This document shows, piece by piece, positions 48,151-57,015 of a DNA stretch of 64,000 nt. This DNA is from Candidatus Thorarchaeota archaeon (GTDB taxonomy: Archaea > Asgardarchaeota > Thorarchaeia > Thorarchaeales > Thorarchaeaceae), in contig CP070761.1 of assembly GCA_020348985.1 (NCBI GenBank), forward strand, positions 1,009,713-1,073,712. Reading direction: 5' to 3'. The position numbers and the translations under genes are program-made. The first letter of the stretch is position 1; every line of letters begins with the position of its first letter. The notes beneath the pieces were generated by a model. The model did not search any database. It had not been told where the DNA came from and saw only the letters and a program-made list of their open reading frames with translations.

Positions 48151-49242
48151 ATGGTGGGAAATATGCGTACTTGGCGCAAATCCAGATTGGTATTCTTGCT
48201 TCTCCTGGTATTCTCGATGATAGTGTCTGGTGGAGTCTCGGTCACAGAAGGCAGAATGCAGACAGGAATCAGCATTGCTGTCACGATAGCACCACTTGAA
48301 GGAATTGTGAGAAGTGTTGGAGGTGCCAATATTGAAACTACAGTGCTTCTCACTGAAGGAGTCGAGCCCCACGCATTCAGTGTTGATCCGAGTGTCATAT
48401 CCGCAGCGCAGGATGCCGATTTGCTGGTCCTGACCGGACACTTTCACTGGGAGGAAGACCTGATCGAGGCAGTTTCTACCGCATTCATAACGATGGACGA
48501 TGAACGTGCATTGGCGAGCTATGAGGAATATGGCGCCGCATTATCAGAAATGCCCGGAAGTCGTGAAGCAGAAGCTACACCAAGTCAACATAATCATGAA
48601 GAAGGTAATCCTCATTCTTGGTGGCTACTTCCAAGGAATGCAATAGCTGTAGCAAATACAACTCGCGTTGCTCTAAACACATTGAATGGTTCATTATCCG
48701 ACTTCTGGACCGCTAATTTCAATGAGTTTGTTGCTGAGATAGACTCACTACAGAGTCTAGTTGAATCACAAGATGAGGTCTACGGTTTCTCAGATATGCA
48801 TGCTATCGTTGTGTTCCCTGCAGAGGCTTACGTCGCCGAGGCATTTGGAATCGAAGTTGAGGCAGTGCTCATGGAGGGGGGTCTCACTATATCAGGTGGA
48901 GAGCTGCTCCAGGTTCAAGAAACACTCCGAAATGGTTCTGTGCAGTTGATCTTAGGCTCTGATGTTGCAAGACTGCAAGCGGGCGGAGAATTCGCAGAGC
49001 AGCTGGTTCAGGACTACGGAGGCACTCTAATCTGGTGGAGAGCAGTGTTCTTCTCTGGTCTCAATGACTATCTTTCACTGATGACCTACAACTTAGGAGC
49101 TCTTACATCAGGTCTTGATGATCGAGGTTCCAATGAATATGATTCCTCGCTGATTCTGCTCTTTGGCGGACTGGCCGGTGTTCTAGGTATCATTGTGCTT
49201 GTTGAGACTATTTTGCTAGTACGGAGATCGCGATCGGACTAG
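48151..49242 (+). CDS. Zn/Mn-type metal ABC transporter substrate-binding protein, membrane-anchored
   Basis: The 363-residue protein has an N-terminal signal segment (residues 11-32) and a ZnuA-like fold: VTIAPLEGIVRSVGGANIE, VEPHAFSVDPSVI with the metal-ligand His, LTGHFHWEEDLI with another, and a His-rich loop (HNHEEGNPHSW) that probably captures zinc. Unlike bacterial lipoproteins it has no lipobox. A C-terminal hydrophobic segment (residues 335-357, ILLFGGLAGVLGIIVLV) followed by RRSRSD anchors it. It is divergent from the ATPase and permease genes and probably coregulated through the shared inverted repeat. Confidence 0.9.
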   Translation: MVGNMRTWRKSRLVFLLLLVFSMIVSGGVSVTEGRMQTGISIAVTIAPLEGIVRSVGGANIETTVLLTEGVEPHAFSVDPSVISAAQDADLLVLTGHFHWEEDLIEAVSTAFITMDDERALASYEEYGAALSEMPGSREAEATPSQHNHEEGNPHSWWLLPRNAIAVANTTRVALNTLNGSLSDFWTANFNEFVAEIDSLQSLVESQDEVYGFSDMHAIVVFPAEAYVAEAFGIEVEAVLMEGGLTISGGELLQVQETLRNGSVQLILGSDVARLQAGGEFAEQLVQDYGGTLIWWRAVFFSGLNDYLSLMTYNLGALTSGLDDRGSNEYDSSLILLFGGLAGVLGIIVLVETILLVRRSRSD

Positions 49243-49254
49243 TCTGAAGTAACA

Positions 49255-49584
49255 CTATCTTTCAATCTTGGTTCCAAGACGTAAATTGTACACTTCAAAT
49301 TCCAGATCTGCCAATTCATCTTGAAGAACTCGATACCTCTCATCGAATTCGGATTGGCCGATAGTTCCCGACTTCTTCTCAATCACAAGGGCCTTGAGCG
49401 CTTTCTGGCGTTCTTTGATCTGCTTCTTGAGCTGCTCCCATTTGCCTTTATTCTCAGAAACCGCTGCATCCCAACTTCGACTTGATGTTTCGTCTTGGTC
49501 TAGCTTGTCCACAACTTCGTCAAGTGATTCCTTAATACGTTCGGGATCAACATCGCGCTCTTTCTCTTCACTCATGAAGCTCAC
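49255..49584 (-). CDS. Small charged coiled-coil protein
   Basis: The 109-residue product (106 from MSEEKERD) is acidic at the start and has two helices with coiled-coil pattern, about residues 45-72 (WEQLKKQIKERQKALKALVI) and 80-108 (QSEFDERYRVLQDELADLEF). The GTIGQSEFDERYRVLQDEL stretch resembles the small SHOCT-like helical hairpin. It has no membrane segment. Function is unknown. It is convergent with the metal-binding protein gene, 12 bp away. Confidence 0.65.
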   Translation of the reverse strand: MSFMSEEKERDVDPERIKESLDEVVDKLDQDETSSRSWDAAVSENKGKWEQLKKQIKERQKALKALVIEKKSGTIGQSEFDERYRVLQDELADLEFEVYNLRLGTKIER

Positions 49585-49640
49585 ATCCTACTGATTCCTG
49601 AGTCAGGTTATATGCATTGAGTTAGCACAGACAGTTGTAG

Positions 49641-50585
49641 CTAGATCAGAATGAGAATGAGCGGGATGAATGGCACAAGGGGAAGAATTAGCAGAGTGCC
49701 AACGGTCACGATTGTTGCAGCTGCTTCCACATCCAAGCGGAATCCGCCAGCGAAGATGACAGTTAAAACAGCTGGAGGCATCATCGCTTCAAGAAGAAGG
49801 ACATCAAGCGTTGTTCCTGAGATTGCTACTAGCTGTAGCAACAACAGAGTGACTATTGGTACTGCGACTTGTCTTATGGAGAATACCTGAAGGGCTAACC
49901 GCAAGTCACTGATTGCGAATCTAGAACCAAGTCCAAGGCCGACCACAAAGAGAGCCAAGTAGGTAGTTGCCAGGCCATTGAATGACAGTATTGGTGCAAT
50001 AACTCCAGGGATGGTAAGCCCAAGAGGAAAGATGACAAGAGCCAAGATGACGGACAAGAATGGAGGCGAGACTATTGTCTTCCTGGCAATTGGAATGATG
50101 CCATCATCTGAGCTTCCGTACGCAGAACCCAAGAAGGACCCTAGCGTTGCAAGTAGAATCATCTGTGTTATCGAAAAGAATGCAACAATAGGTACACCAC
50201 TTTCGCCAATGAACATCAGAATGAGTGGCAACGGCAAGAAGAGCGCATTGTTGAATGTCACACAAAGAAGCAGTGTCCCCGTTGTCTTATCGTCCAGCGT
50301 GCTTCTCTTCAGCCAAACCCACATCAGGGCGAATCCACTCAGGTGAACGAAAAGGGCAATCACAATCACTGAGGGTGTTTCAGCGATTGATTGTGTCGAT
50401 GCAGATAGGACTGTCTGAAAGATTAGTAGCGGAACCATGATGTTGAAAATCAGACTCGTGATGTACTTGTTCAGAGAGTCAGCGCCTTGATATGCTCTGG
50501 AAGTAACGTATCCTAGGACTATGACGACGTAGAACAATCCTATGCTCATTAGTAGCTCATTCGGCGTCTGCATTGGGACATCCAC
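49641..50585 (-). CDS. AEC-family transporter (auxin efflux carrier type)
   Basis: The 314-residue protein has about ten hydrophobic helices, with YVTSRAYQGADSLNKYITSL in the second helix region, FNNALFLPLPLILMFIGESG near residue 108, and EAMMPPAVLTVIFAGGFRLD near residue 264. The last is a conserved AEC motif. AEC proteins export or import small organic acids or malonate in bacteria and auxin in plants; the substrate here is not known. It is transcribed alone, with a divergent membrane protein gene upstream. Confidence 0.88.
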   Translation of the reverse strand: MDVPMQTPNELLMSIGLFYVVIVLGYVTSRAYQGADSLNKYITSLIFNIMVPLLIFQTVLSASTQSIAETPSVIVIALFVHLSGFALMWVWLKRSTLDDKTTGTLLLCVTFNNALFLPLPLILMFIGESGVPIVAFFSITQMILLATLGSFLGSAYGSSDDGIIPIARKTIVSPPFLSVILALVIFPLGLTIPGVIAPILSFNGLATTYLALFVVGLGLGSRFAISDLRLALQVFSIRQVAVPIVTLLLLQLVAISGTTLDVLLLEAMMPPAVLTVIFAGGFRLDVEAAATIVTVGTLLILPLVPFIPLILILI

Positions 50586-50640
50586 GGCTTCCTGAGAGGC
50601 ACCCCCGTATGAACCTGACGGATGGCATCTATTCCGTATG

Positions 50641-50657
50641 ATTTATCTATAGTTAAT
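50641..50657 (+). promoter_or_regulatory. Promoter of the seven-helix-type membrane protein, sharing CTATAGTTAAT with 10899-10909
   Basis: TTTATCTATAGTTAAT contains a TATA-like element, and 11 bp (CTATAGTTAAT, 50647-50657) match half of the palindrome at 10894-10909. Transcription would start near 50675, downstream of TTG 50663, which favours ATG 50705 as start. Confidence 0.4.
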
Positions 50658-50704
50658 CTGTCTTGTCGTTTTGGGAGAATACGTTGTCTGTACAAGAAGA
50701 GAGA

Positions 50705-51790
50705 ATGCCAACGACTGAACCTACTAGTCAATCTGACAACGAATCGCATTCTCAAAGGGCATACTACGCATGGATTGGCGCAATTCTCTTTGCGATTGGG
50801 TTCACGGTTTTAATATCCGGATTAAGTCCAAGTCTGGGCCGCTTTCCACACCTTCCTGATCAAGGTCCCGAATGGTACTATTGGAAGCTGCCAACTGGAA
50901 TTCCTCTTGACCAGGTGATTGTCTGGACCTTCTACCTGGTACACCAATTCGCTCTTTGGGGAGCCATCTATTGGGCCCAGAAGAATCTCAAAGATGTCAT
51001 TGTACGAAGAAACAGTGGACTGACTCGCTACAACTATGCAGCATTCAGCATCAACACTATCTTCATTGCTCTTCATCTAGTTCAGACTCACATCTGGTAT
51101 GATGGGCTTGCACAGACTGTGCCGATTTGGACAAGCCAGGGTTCAGTAATCGTCATGTTGGTTTTCATCCTGATAATAGAGCATCCACGGAGAGGGCTGT
51201 TCCTGGGGAGAAAGATTAACAGGCCTATCAGTGCTCAAGTCTCTGGATTCTTCAGAAGAAACCACTCCTACGTATTCTCCTGGGCAGTGGTATACACATT
51301 CTGGTTCCATCCAATGGATGGTGATGCACAGCTTCTTTCTGGATTCTTCTACATGTTCTTGCTCTTTACCCAGATCAATCTGGCATATACCAAGATCCAT
51401 CTCGACCGAAGATGGATAATCTCGTTGGAGAGCTTCGTTGCAGTACATGCCCTCGTTGTGGCCTACTTCAACACTGTAGTCCACGGAAGCCCTGACATGT
51501 GGCCAATGTTCCTCAGCGGTTTCGTGTTTATGTTTGTGTTCACATACATCTATGCTCTTGACGTGAAGAGAGAGGTGTACGCGGCAGTGACAATCCTTTA
51601 CATTCTCTTCATTACTTGGATCTACCTGCCTGCACCGTTCGGGTATGGAAGGTCTCTGTTGAATCTATTTCGCCTGGAGATGTTATGGATTCCAATAATC
51701 CTGTATGGTCTCGCTATCGTCATAGCAGGTGCTACCTCTCTATACATCAAGAGGGTCAAACCGAGTACTCAACCAGAGAATGGCAATTAA
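50705..51790 (+). CDS. Polytopic membrane protein of unknown function
   Basis: The product is 361 residues from ATG 50705 (375 from TTG 50663, which lies before the inferred transcription start). About ten hydrophobic helices are present, with aromatic-rich loops such as PEWYYWKLPTGIPLDQVIVWTF split after the Pro, VQTHIWYDGLAQTVPIW and FWFHPMDGDAQLLSGFF. Several His and Tyr residues sit in the membrane segments. This does not match a transporter family I know. It could be a redox or lipid-active membrane enzyme. The C-terminus is polar (KPSTQPENGN). It stands alone upstream of the HdrA gene. Confidence 0.75.
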   Translation: MPTTEPTSQSDNESHSQRAYYAWIGAILFAIGFTVLISGLSPSLGRFPHLPDQGPEWYYWKLPTGIPLDQVIVWTFYLVHQFALWGAIYWAQKNLKDVIVRRNSGLTRYNYAAFSINTIFIALHLVQTHIWYDGLAQTVPIWTSQGSVIVMLVFILIIEHPRRGLFLGRKINRPISAQVSGFFRRNHSYVFSWAVVYTFWFHPMDGDAQLLSGFFYMFLLFTQINLAYTKIHLDRRWIISLESFVAVHALVVAYFNTVVHGSPDMWPMFLSGFVFMFVFTYIYALDVKREVYAAVTILYILFITWIYLPAPFGYGRSLLNLFRLEMLWIPIILYGLAIVIAGATSLYIKRVKPSTQPENGN

Positions 51791-51912
51791 GAAATTCGCA
51801 TTGTCAAAGCACTCTTGATCTTTGGAGAGAGGCTCCGCCGTGTCTATGTCAGAAGAATTATAATGCAAACTAGGATGTGGCCAATGTTACTGCTATAGTC
51901 GGAGAGACGGTG

Positions 51913-54900
51913 ATGGTCAGCGAGGCTGCTCAGAAACGAGAGCTCGATATGAAGCCTACAGACGTAGTCGTAATAGGCGCGGGAATGGCAGGTATCAACG
52001 CTGCAATTGATCTGGCTGAGGGTGGGCATCATGCTCACTTGATTGAAAGATCCGTTAACATTGGTGGAAACTACATTCGTGTTTACAAGATATTCCCAAT
52101 GCTTGAGTGTAGCGCATGCGTGATGACCCCTTTGACTTCGTATGTAGGCAAGCATCCCAATATCACAATTCACGCCCTCACCGAAGTGGAGAAGGTCACC
52201 GGAGGAAAAGGCAACTTCTCAGTTCAAGTGAGAAAGAAGGCTCGATATGTCGATGAATCAAAGTGCACCGGATGTGGTCTGTGCGTACGATCGTGTCCCG
52301 TAGAAGTTCCGAATGAATTCGATGGCGGTTTATCACTTAGGAAGGCAATCTACTTCAATTTCCCACAGCAGATTCCTTTGATAGCATGCATAGACCGGGA
52401 TGCCTGCATAGGTTGTGGAACATGCGCAGGAGTATGCCCACAGGATTGCATCATTTATGATGATGAGGACAGAGTGTACGATATTCAGGCAGGGTCAATT
52501 GTCGTGGCGACAGGCTTCGAGGAATACGAGCCTGTAGATTACGCCGAATACGGTTATGGAATATTCCCAAACGTTGTTACTTCTCTACAGTTCGACCGCC
52601 AGAGCCATCCTACTGGACCTACCGACTCGCATATGGTACGCCCTTCCGATGGGAAGGAGCCGGAGAAAATCCTGTTCATCAACTGTGTTGGAAGTAGAGA
52701 TGTTAGAGAGAACATAGAAGGGTACAGTGAACACTGCAATAGGGTGTGTTGCTCTTTCGGACTCAAACTAGCACAAGTAACCAGGATGCATTATCCCGCA
52801 GACCACTGCGACATCATCTACACGTACATGGATATGAGAACTGCTGGAAAGGCACTAGAGGAATTCCTTTGGGATTCTGAGAAGAATCAGGACATAGACT
52901 TCATTCGAGGGCGAGTTGCGGAGGTGTCGGAAGATCCTGACACACACGACCTTTCAGTCAAAATAGAAGATACTGAGACTGGAGAAATCACTGAGATAGA
53001 AGAAATCTCGATGGTCGTCCTCAACGCCAGCTTTAGACCAAGCCGTGGCACCGAAGATTTGGCAAAGATACTGAAGATTGACATGGATGATTCAGGATAC
53101 ATCAGAGAAAATCACCCTAACGCATCCGCATTGGAAACCACTAGAGCGGGAATCTTTGTTGCGGGGTGCGCACATGGACCAAAGGATGGAACTGATACTG
53201 TAAATGAAGGAAAGGGCGCCGCTTTGGCTGCGCATTCAATTCTTCCGGTTCCAATACCACCGATTCCAGAAGAGATTCCACCCGCAGAGATCAGCGATGA
53301 GCCAAGGGTTGGAGTCTTCATTTGCCACTGTGGTGGCATAATAGGGAATGAGATTGATTCCCCGGGCCTGGCTCAGTGGGCTTCGGAACTCCCCAATGTT
53401 GTGTATAGCACTGACTACATCTTCATGTGCAGTGACCCAGGTCAGGAGCTAGTGGCTGAGGCAATCAGAGAACACAAACTGAATCGAGTCGTAGTGGGTT
53501 CATGTTCACCATTGCAGCATGAAGAGACCTTCCGTAGAGCACTAGAAAGTGCGGGATTGTCAAGGTACTATTTCGTTGGACCAGCTGGACTGCGAGAGCA
53601 TCTAGCATTGGTTCACGCTGATGCATCACAAGAGGAGAGACAAAAGAAGGCACAAGACCTGATACGCAGTTCAGTGGCTAAAGCTGTCAACAGTGAGATA
53701 ATACCGACTGAGTCTGTAGAGGTCACACGGACTGTAATGGTCGTTGGTGGGGGAGTCTCAGGTATGACAGCTGCCCTTGATATCTCGAAGAAGGGTTTTG
53801 ACGTTATCTTGGTGGAGAAGCTAGACAAGCTTGGTGGTAGGCTGAATGAACTCCATAATCTGTTCCCACAGATGAAGAGTGCAGGAGAGATTGTGGATGA
53901 AATTGTCGCCCGCGTTAATAGTGACAAGCGAATCACCGTGCTTCTCAACTCGAAGATCGTTGCGAGAGACGGGTCCTATGGAAATTACGAGATTTCGATA
54001 GAGAATACCAAGACGGGCGAAACCGGGACGCACACAGTAGGTTCGATGGTGATTACAGTAGGCACCGACACTTACGAGCCAAGAGATGGTGAGTACGGCT
54101 ATGGAGAAATCCCTGCAGTTATCACTTCACTTGAACTGGAGCGAAAGCTCAGAAACGGCGAACTAAAGAAACCACCGAAGAATCCTGTCTTCATACACTG
54201 CGTAGGGTCAAGACAGAATCCGGGAGAAGGCAACAGATACTGCTCCAGAGTCTGCTGTTCTGCAATCATGACAATGCAACATGAGCTGAAGGAGATGTTC
54301 CCCGACATCAGGGTGTTCTCGGCATACAAAGAACACATTCGCCCTTACGCAAATGGGATGGAAGAAATGTGGCGCGAGAACAGACAGAATGGCATCTCCT
54401 ATCTGAGGTGGGTGAGAGAGAATCCAGTCACCGTGGAGAAGGCAGCGGAAAGTGATGAAGCGATTGTCACTGTATATGACACTCTTTCCCAGGAAACATT
54501 GAGAATCAGGTCAAACATGGTGGTTCTTGCCACGGGCCTTGAAGCACCGAAAGATGTGGACGAGTTAGTAAAGGCAATGGGCATAAACCGAGGACAAGAT
54601 GGTTTCCTTGCTGAGATGCACATGAAGTATCGACCGGTGGATACGACGGTGCCGGGAGTTTTCGTAGGTGTTACCTATGCCAAGAACATGTCAGATTCCG
54701 TAAACCAAGCACGTGCAGCTGCAAGTGCCGCCACGATACCCTTGAATCTAGGAACTGTCAATATTGAACTGGAATGTGCAGAGGTAGACCAAGATCTTTG
54801 TGTCGGTTGCGACCTGTGCCACTATTCTGAAATATGCCCCTATGATGCAATCAGTATGATTGAAGTCTCTCCAGGCGTAAAGAAGAGCGTAACAGATGAA

Positions 54901-55017
54901 ATGCGGTGTGAGGGTTGTGGAGCCTGTTGTGCAATCTGTCCGACTGGCGCCAGGGACCTCCGCTGGTGGAGAGAAAAGAGCCTCATTGATGAGATAGAGG
55001 AAATGCTGCAAGAGTAG
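51913..55017 (+). CDS. Double HdrA-like iron-sulfur flavoprotein
   Basis: ATG 51913 follows GGAG by 8 bp and gives 1034 residues; the frame reaches back to GTG 51877. Two HdrA modules are joined. Module one has FAD motif VVVIGAGMAGINAAIDLAE (about residue 17), the HdrA-specific cluster MLECSACVMTP, and inserted ferredoxins CTGCGLCVRSCP and CIGCGTCAGVCP. Module two begins with VGVFICHCGGIIGN (about residue 475), has FAD motif MVVGGGVSGMTAALDIS, but lacks the Cys cluster after it. C-terminal clusters are CVGCDLCHYSEICP and CEGCGACCAICP. HdrA bifurcates electrons between a low-potential ferredoxin and heterodisulfide-type acceptors. The only adjacent same-strand gene is a DUF2096-like one. Confidence 0.9.
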   Translation: MVSEAAQKRELDMKPTDVVVIGAGMAGINAAIDLAEGGHHAHLIERSVNIGGNYIRVYKIFPMLECSACVMTPLTSYVGKHPNITIHALTEVEKVTGGKGNFSVQVRKKARYVDESKCTGCGLCVRSCPVEVPNEFDGGLSLRKAIYFNFPQQIPLIACIDRDACIGCGTCAGVCPQDCIIYDDEDRVYDIQAGSIVVATGFEEYEPVDYAEYGYGIFPNVVTSLQFDRQSHPTGPTDSHMVRPSDGKEPEKILFINCVGSRDVRENIEGYSEHCNRVCCSFGLKLAQVTRMHYPADHCDIIYTYMDMRTAGKALEEFLWDSEKNQDIDFIRGRVAEVSEDPDTHDLSVKIEDTETGEITEIEEISMVVLNASFRPSRGTEDLAKILKIDMDDSGYIRENHPNASALETTRAGIFVAGCAHGPKDGTDTVNEGKGAALAAHSILPVPIPPIPEEIPPAEISDEPRVGVFICHCGGIIGNEIDSPGLAQWASELPNVVYSTDYIFMCSDPGQELVAEAIREHKLNRVVVGSCSPLQHEETFRRALESAGLSRYYFVGPAGLREHLALVHADASQEERQKKAQDLIRSSVAKAVNSEIIPTESVEVTRTVMVVGGGVSGMTAALDISKKGFDVILVEKLDKLGGRLNELHNLFPQMKSAGEIVDEIVARVNSDKRITVLLNSKIVARDGSYGNYEISIENTKTGETGTHTVGSMVITVGTDTYEPRDGEYGYGEIPAVITSLELERKLRNGELKKPPKNPVFIHCVGSRQNPGEGNRYCSRVCCSAIMTMQHELKEMFPDIRVFSAYKEHIRPYANGMEEMWRENRQNGISYLRWVRENPVTVEKAAESDEAIVTVYDTLSQETLRIRSNMVVLATGLEAPKDVDELVKAMGINRGQDGFLAEMHMKYRPVDTTVPGVFVGVTYAKNMSDSVNQARAAASAATIPLNLGTVNIELECAEVDQDLCVGCDLCHYSEICPYDAISMIEVSPGVKKSVTDEMRCEGCGACCAICPTGARDLRWWREKSLIDEIEEMLQE

Positions 55018-55027
55018 GTGCATTGCT

Positions 55028-55591
55028 TTGGTGTCAATTGAGGGGCTCTACGCGGCCTGGCAGGTCCTCAACGACCTGCTCGGTGAATTACGAGAGAAGG
55101 ATGTCTTCATACCAAATATGACCTATGCGGATCTGCGAAACTCGAAAATGGTTCTAGAATACCTACGGTCGTTTGAGGAAGATATTCAACCTTCGGATCC
55201 AGACCAGCGCCTATGGACAGAAATGGAAACGAAGATGCACAGTCTTCGAGAGACCTTGATGGTGTGGGCAGAAGAGAAGGATGGCGAAGACTACCGTCAG
55301 AGTTGGGAAGAACGGTTCAAGAAGGCCCTACACGAAAAAACCTCAACGGCTCCTGTGGAACACAAGGTTGCAATCTCAGACATTCCTCGGGAGAAAGACG
55401 TTGGTTTCTTTAGAATTCGACTCCCCGAAGAGACACCTGTGGAGATTGTTTCTGAGATAGCTGAAGAATGTGGAGTGTTGATATCTCTCGATGGGGAGCG
55501 GCATCTTCAGGTCAGCGGAAAAAGGGATTGTGTCCGGGACGCAATGAAGAAGCTGGGCGAAGCTTTCTATGGCCAGAGCAAGCTCACATGA
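55028..55591 (+). CDS. DUF2096-like archaeal protein
   Basis: The 187-residue product (TTG 55028 or GTG 55031) is soluble and has helices in the first 90 residues (GLYAAWQVLNDLLGELREKD, then LWTEMETKMHSLRETLM). A mixed alpha/beta C-terminal part ends in VSGKRDCVRDAMKKLGEAF. This looks like DUF2096, a family of archaeal proteins of unknown role, though I rate that by memory only. It starts 10 bp after the double HdrA gene and probably shares its transcript. It is convergent with hdrB. Confidence 0.62.
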   Translation: MVSIEGLYAAWQVLNDLLGELREKDVFIPNMTYADLRNSKMVLEYLRSFEEDIQPSDPDQRLWTEMETKMHSLRETLMVWAEEKDGEDYRQSWEERFKKALHEKTSTAPVEHKVAISDIPREKDVGFFRIRLPEETPVEIVSEIAEECGVLISLDGERHLQVSGKRDCVRDAMKKLGEAFYGQSKLT

Positions 55592-55617
55592 CGAATAACT
55601 CAGAAATCACATTCAGG

Positions 55618-56493
55618 CTAGATACCAAGAATCTCAGATATTGGGTCAAGCGACACACGATTCATTTCAAATCCAAGGCGTTCTGGGTCCAGACCCATTG
55701 CCGCGCCAAGAACTTGAGTCACAAACAGCGCGGGCAGCTCAAGCGATTGACCTGAATCGTCGGTGAGTCCCAAGATCTGTACATCAAACTGTGTGTGACA
55801 TGCTGGGCAGTTTGTCACAACACAGTTGGCGTCGAATTTCTTTGCGTCAGCCATCTTCTCCCTGATGATGCTTGTTGCGACATCCTCGTTCGAGATGAGC
55901 AAGGGCGAACCACAGCATCTCAGTTTTAGGCTCCAAGGAACGCTTTTGGCTCCTGTTAGTTCGATTAGCTCGTCAACCTTTCTTGGGAGCTCAGGATCAT
56001 CAAATCCTGCGACTTTGCTCGGACGAAGCAGATGGCATCCCGGATGGAAGGCAACTCTAAGTCCATCTAATGGACGCTCGATCTTCGTGCTTATCTTGTC
56101 TTTCATTTCATAGAGGACTTCTACGAAGTGACGAATGTTGGTCTTTCCAGTGTATTCCAGGTCCAATGTTGACAATATCTTGTTCATCGCTTTCCGAAGA
56201 GGCTCGTTCTCATGTAGTACGTGGTCTACATCTTTCAGAGAGCCGAAACACCCGTTACATGGTGTGACTATGTCGTGGCCTCTCTTCTCAGCCAGCGCAA
56301 TGTTTCTGCCAGATGTTGTGACCCAGCTTGGCTCATCTATTGACTTGAGAACAATCGTTCCGCAACAAGATGCGCCCTCAAAGTCAATGAGCTTCACACC
56401 TAGAGATTCCGCAACAACCCTCATGCTACTCTCGTAGTTGTTGAATCGATTTGGAATGGCACAGCCCAAGAAGACTTCGTAACTCTGAGTCAT
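55618..56493 (-). CDS. hdrB: Heterodisulfide reductase subunit B (HdrB)-like
   Basis: The 291-residue protein has two CCG domains that bind non-cubane [4Fe-4S] clusters: GASCCGTIV with PCNGCFGSL, and LKLRCCGSPLL with NCPACHTQFD. In methanogens these reduce the CoM-S-S-CoB heterodisulfide; in other archaea the disulfide substrate is unknown. VFLGCAIPNRFNNYE is the usual N-terminus. The gene follows hdrC by 0 bp (stop then ATG) and belongs to an HdrA-HdrC-HdrB operon. A substrate-side role with the fused HdrA/MvhD is expected. Confidence 0.92.
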   Translation of the reverse strand: MTQSYEVFLGCAIPNRFNNYESSMRVVAESLGVKLIDFEGASCCGTIVLKSIDEPSWVTTSGRNIALAEKRGHDIVTPCNGCFGSLKDVDHVLHENEPLRKAMNKILSTLDLEYTGKTNIRHFVEVLYEMKDKISTKIERPLDGLRVAFHPGCHLLRPSKVAGFDDPELPRKVDELIELTGAKSVPWSLKLRCCGSPLLISNEDVATSIIREKMADAKKFDANCVVTNCPACHTQFDVQILGLTDDSGQSLELPALFVTQVLGAAMGLDPERLGFEMNRVSLDPISEILGI

Positions 56494-57012
56494 CTATTTC
56501 CCCTCCTGAAGCTTCAGAAGCCCTGTCTTCTTGAACATCTTCTTTGTATCCTCTACATTCAACTCTGGAACATCGTCAAGTCCCAGATCTTCTCGCTCCC
56601 ATTCAGTCGGAGGGTAGAGCCTGCCAGTGTCGTACAAGGACTGTGCAGCTGCAATGTAGCCGAGAGGTGCAATTCCCTTCTTGTAGGCCATGTTCTTCAG
56701 ACCAAAGAGAATGTCAGTTATCTCAATGGTTTGAGGACACCTCTCTTGGCAAGTGTAGCAAGTCGTGCATAGCCAGATCATGTCGGTCTGAAGGACTTCT
56801 TCAAGTCCAAAGAGCAACATGCGCATGACTTCATGAATTTGGATGTTTACCTTGTCGCTTACTGGGCAGCCTGCACTACACTTGGAGCATTGGAAACACG
56901 AGGTCAGGAGTTGGCCTCCGAGTATCTTGGTTATCTTCTTTGTAAACTCGGGGTCGAGGGTCTCAAACTTGGCTCCGTCGAATGTCTTGAACTGGCCCCA
57001 GGATTCTGTCAC
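56494..57012 (-). CDS. hdrC: Heterodisulfide reductase subunit C (HdrC)-like
   Basis: The 172-residue protein has two [4Fe-4S] motifs, CFQCSKCSAGCPV near residue 39 and CTTCYTCQERCPQ near residue 82, the HdrC pattern. It relays electrons between HdrA and HdrB. Its N-terminus is a short helix (GQFKTFDGAKFETLDPEF). It starts 3 bp after the giant HdrA gene's stop and ends directly before HdrB, so all three are made together. Confidence 0.92.
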   Translation of the reverse strand: MTESWGQFKTFDGAKFETLDPEFTKKITKILGGQLLTSCFQCSKCSAGCPVSDKVNIQIHEVMRMLLFGLEEVLQTDMIWLCTTCYTCQERCPQTIEITDILFGLKNMAYKKGIAPLGYIAAAQSLYDTGRLYPPTEWEREDLGLDDVPELNVEDTKKMFKKTGLLKLQEGK

Positions 57013-57015
57013 GAT

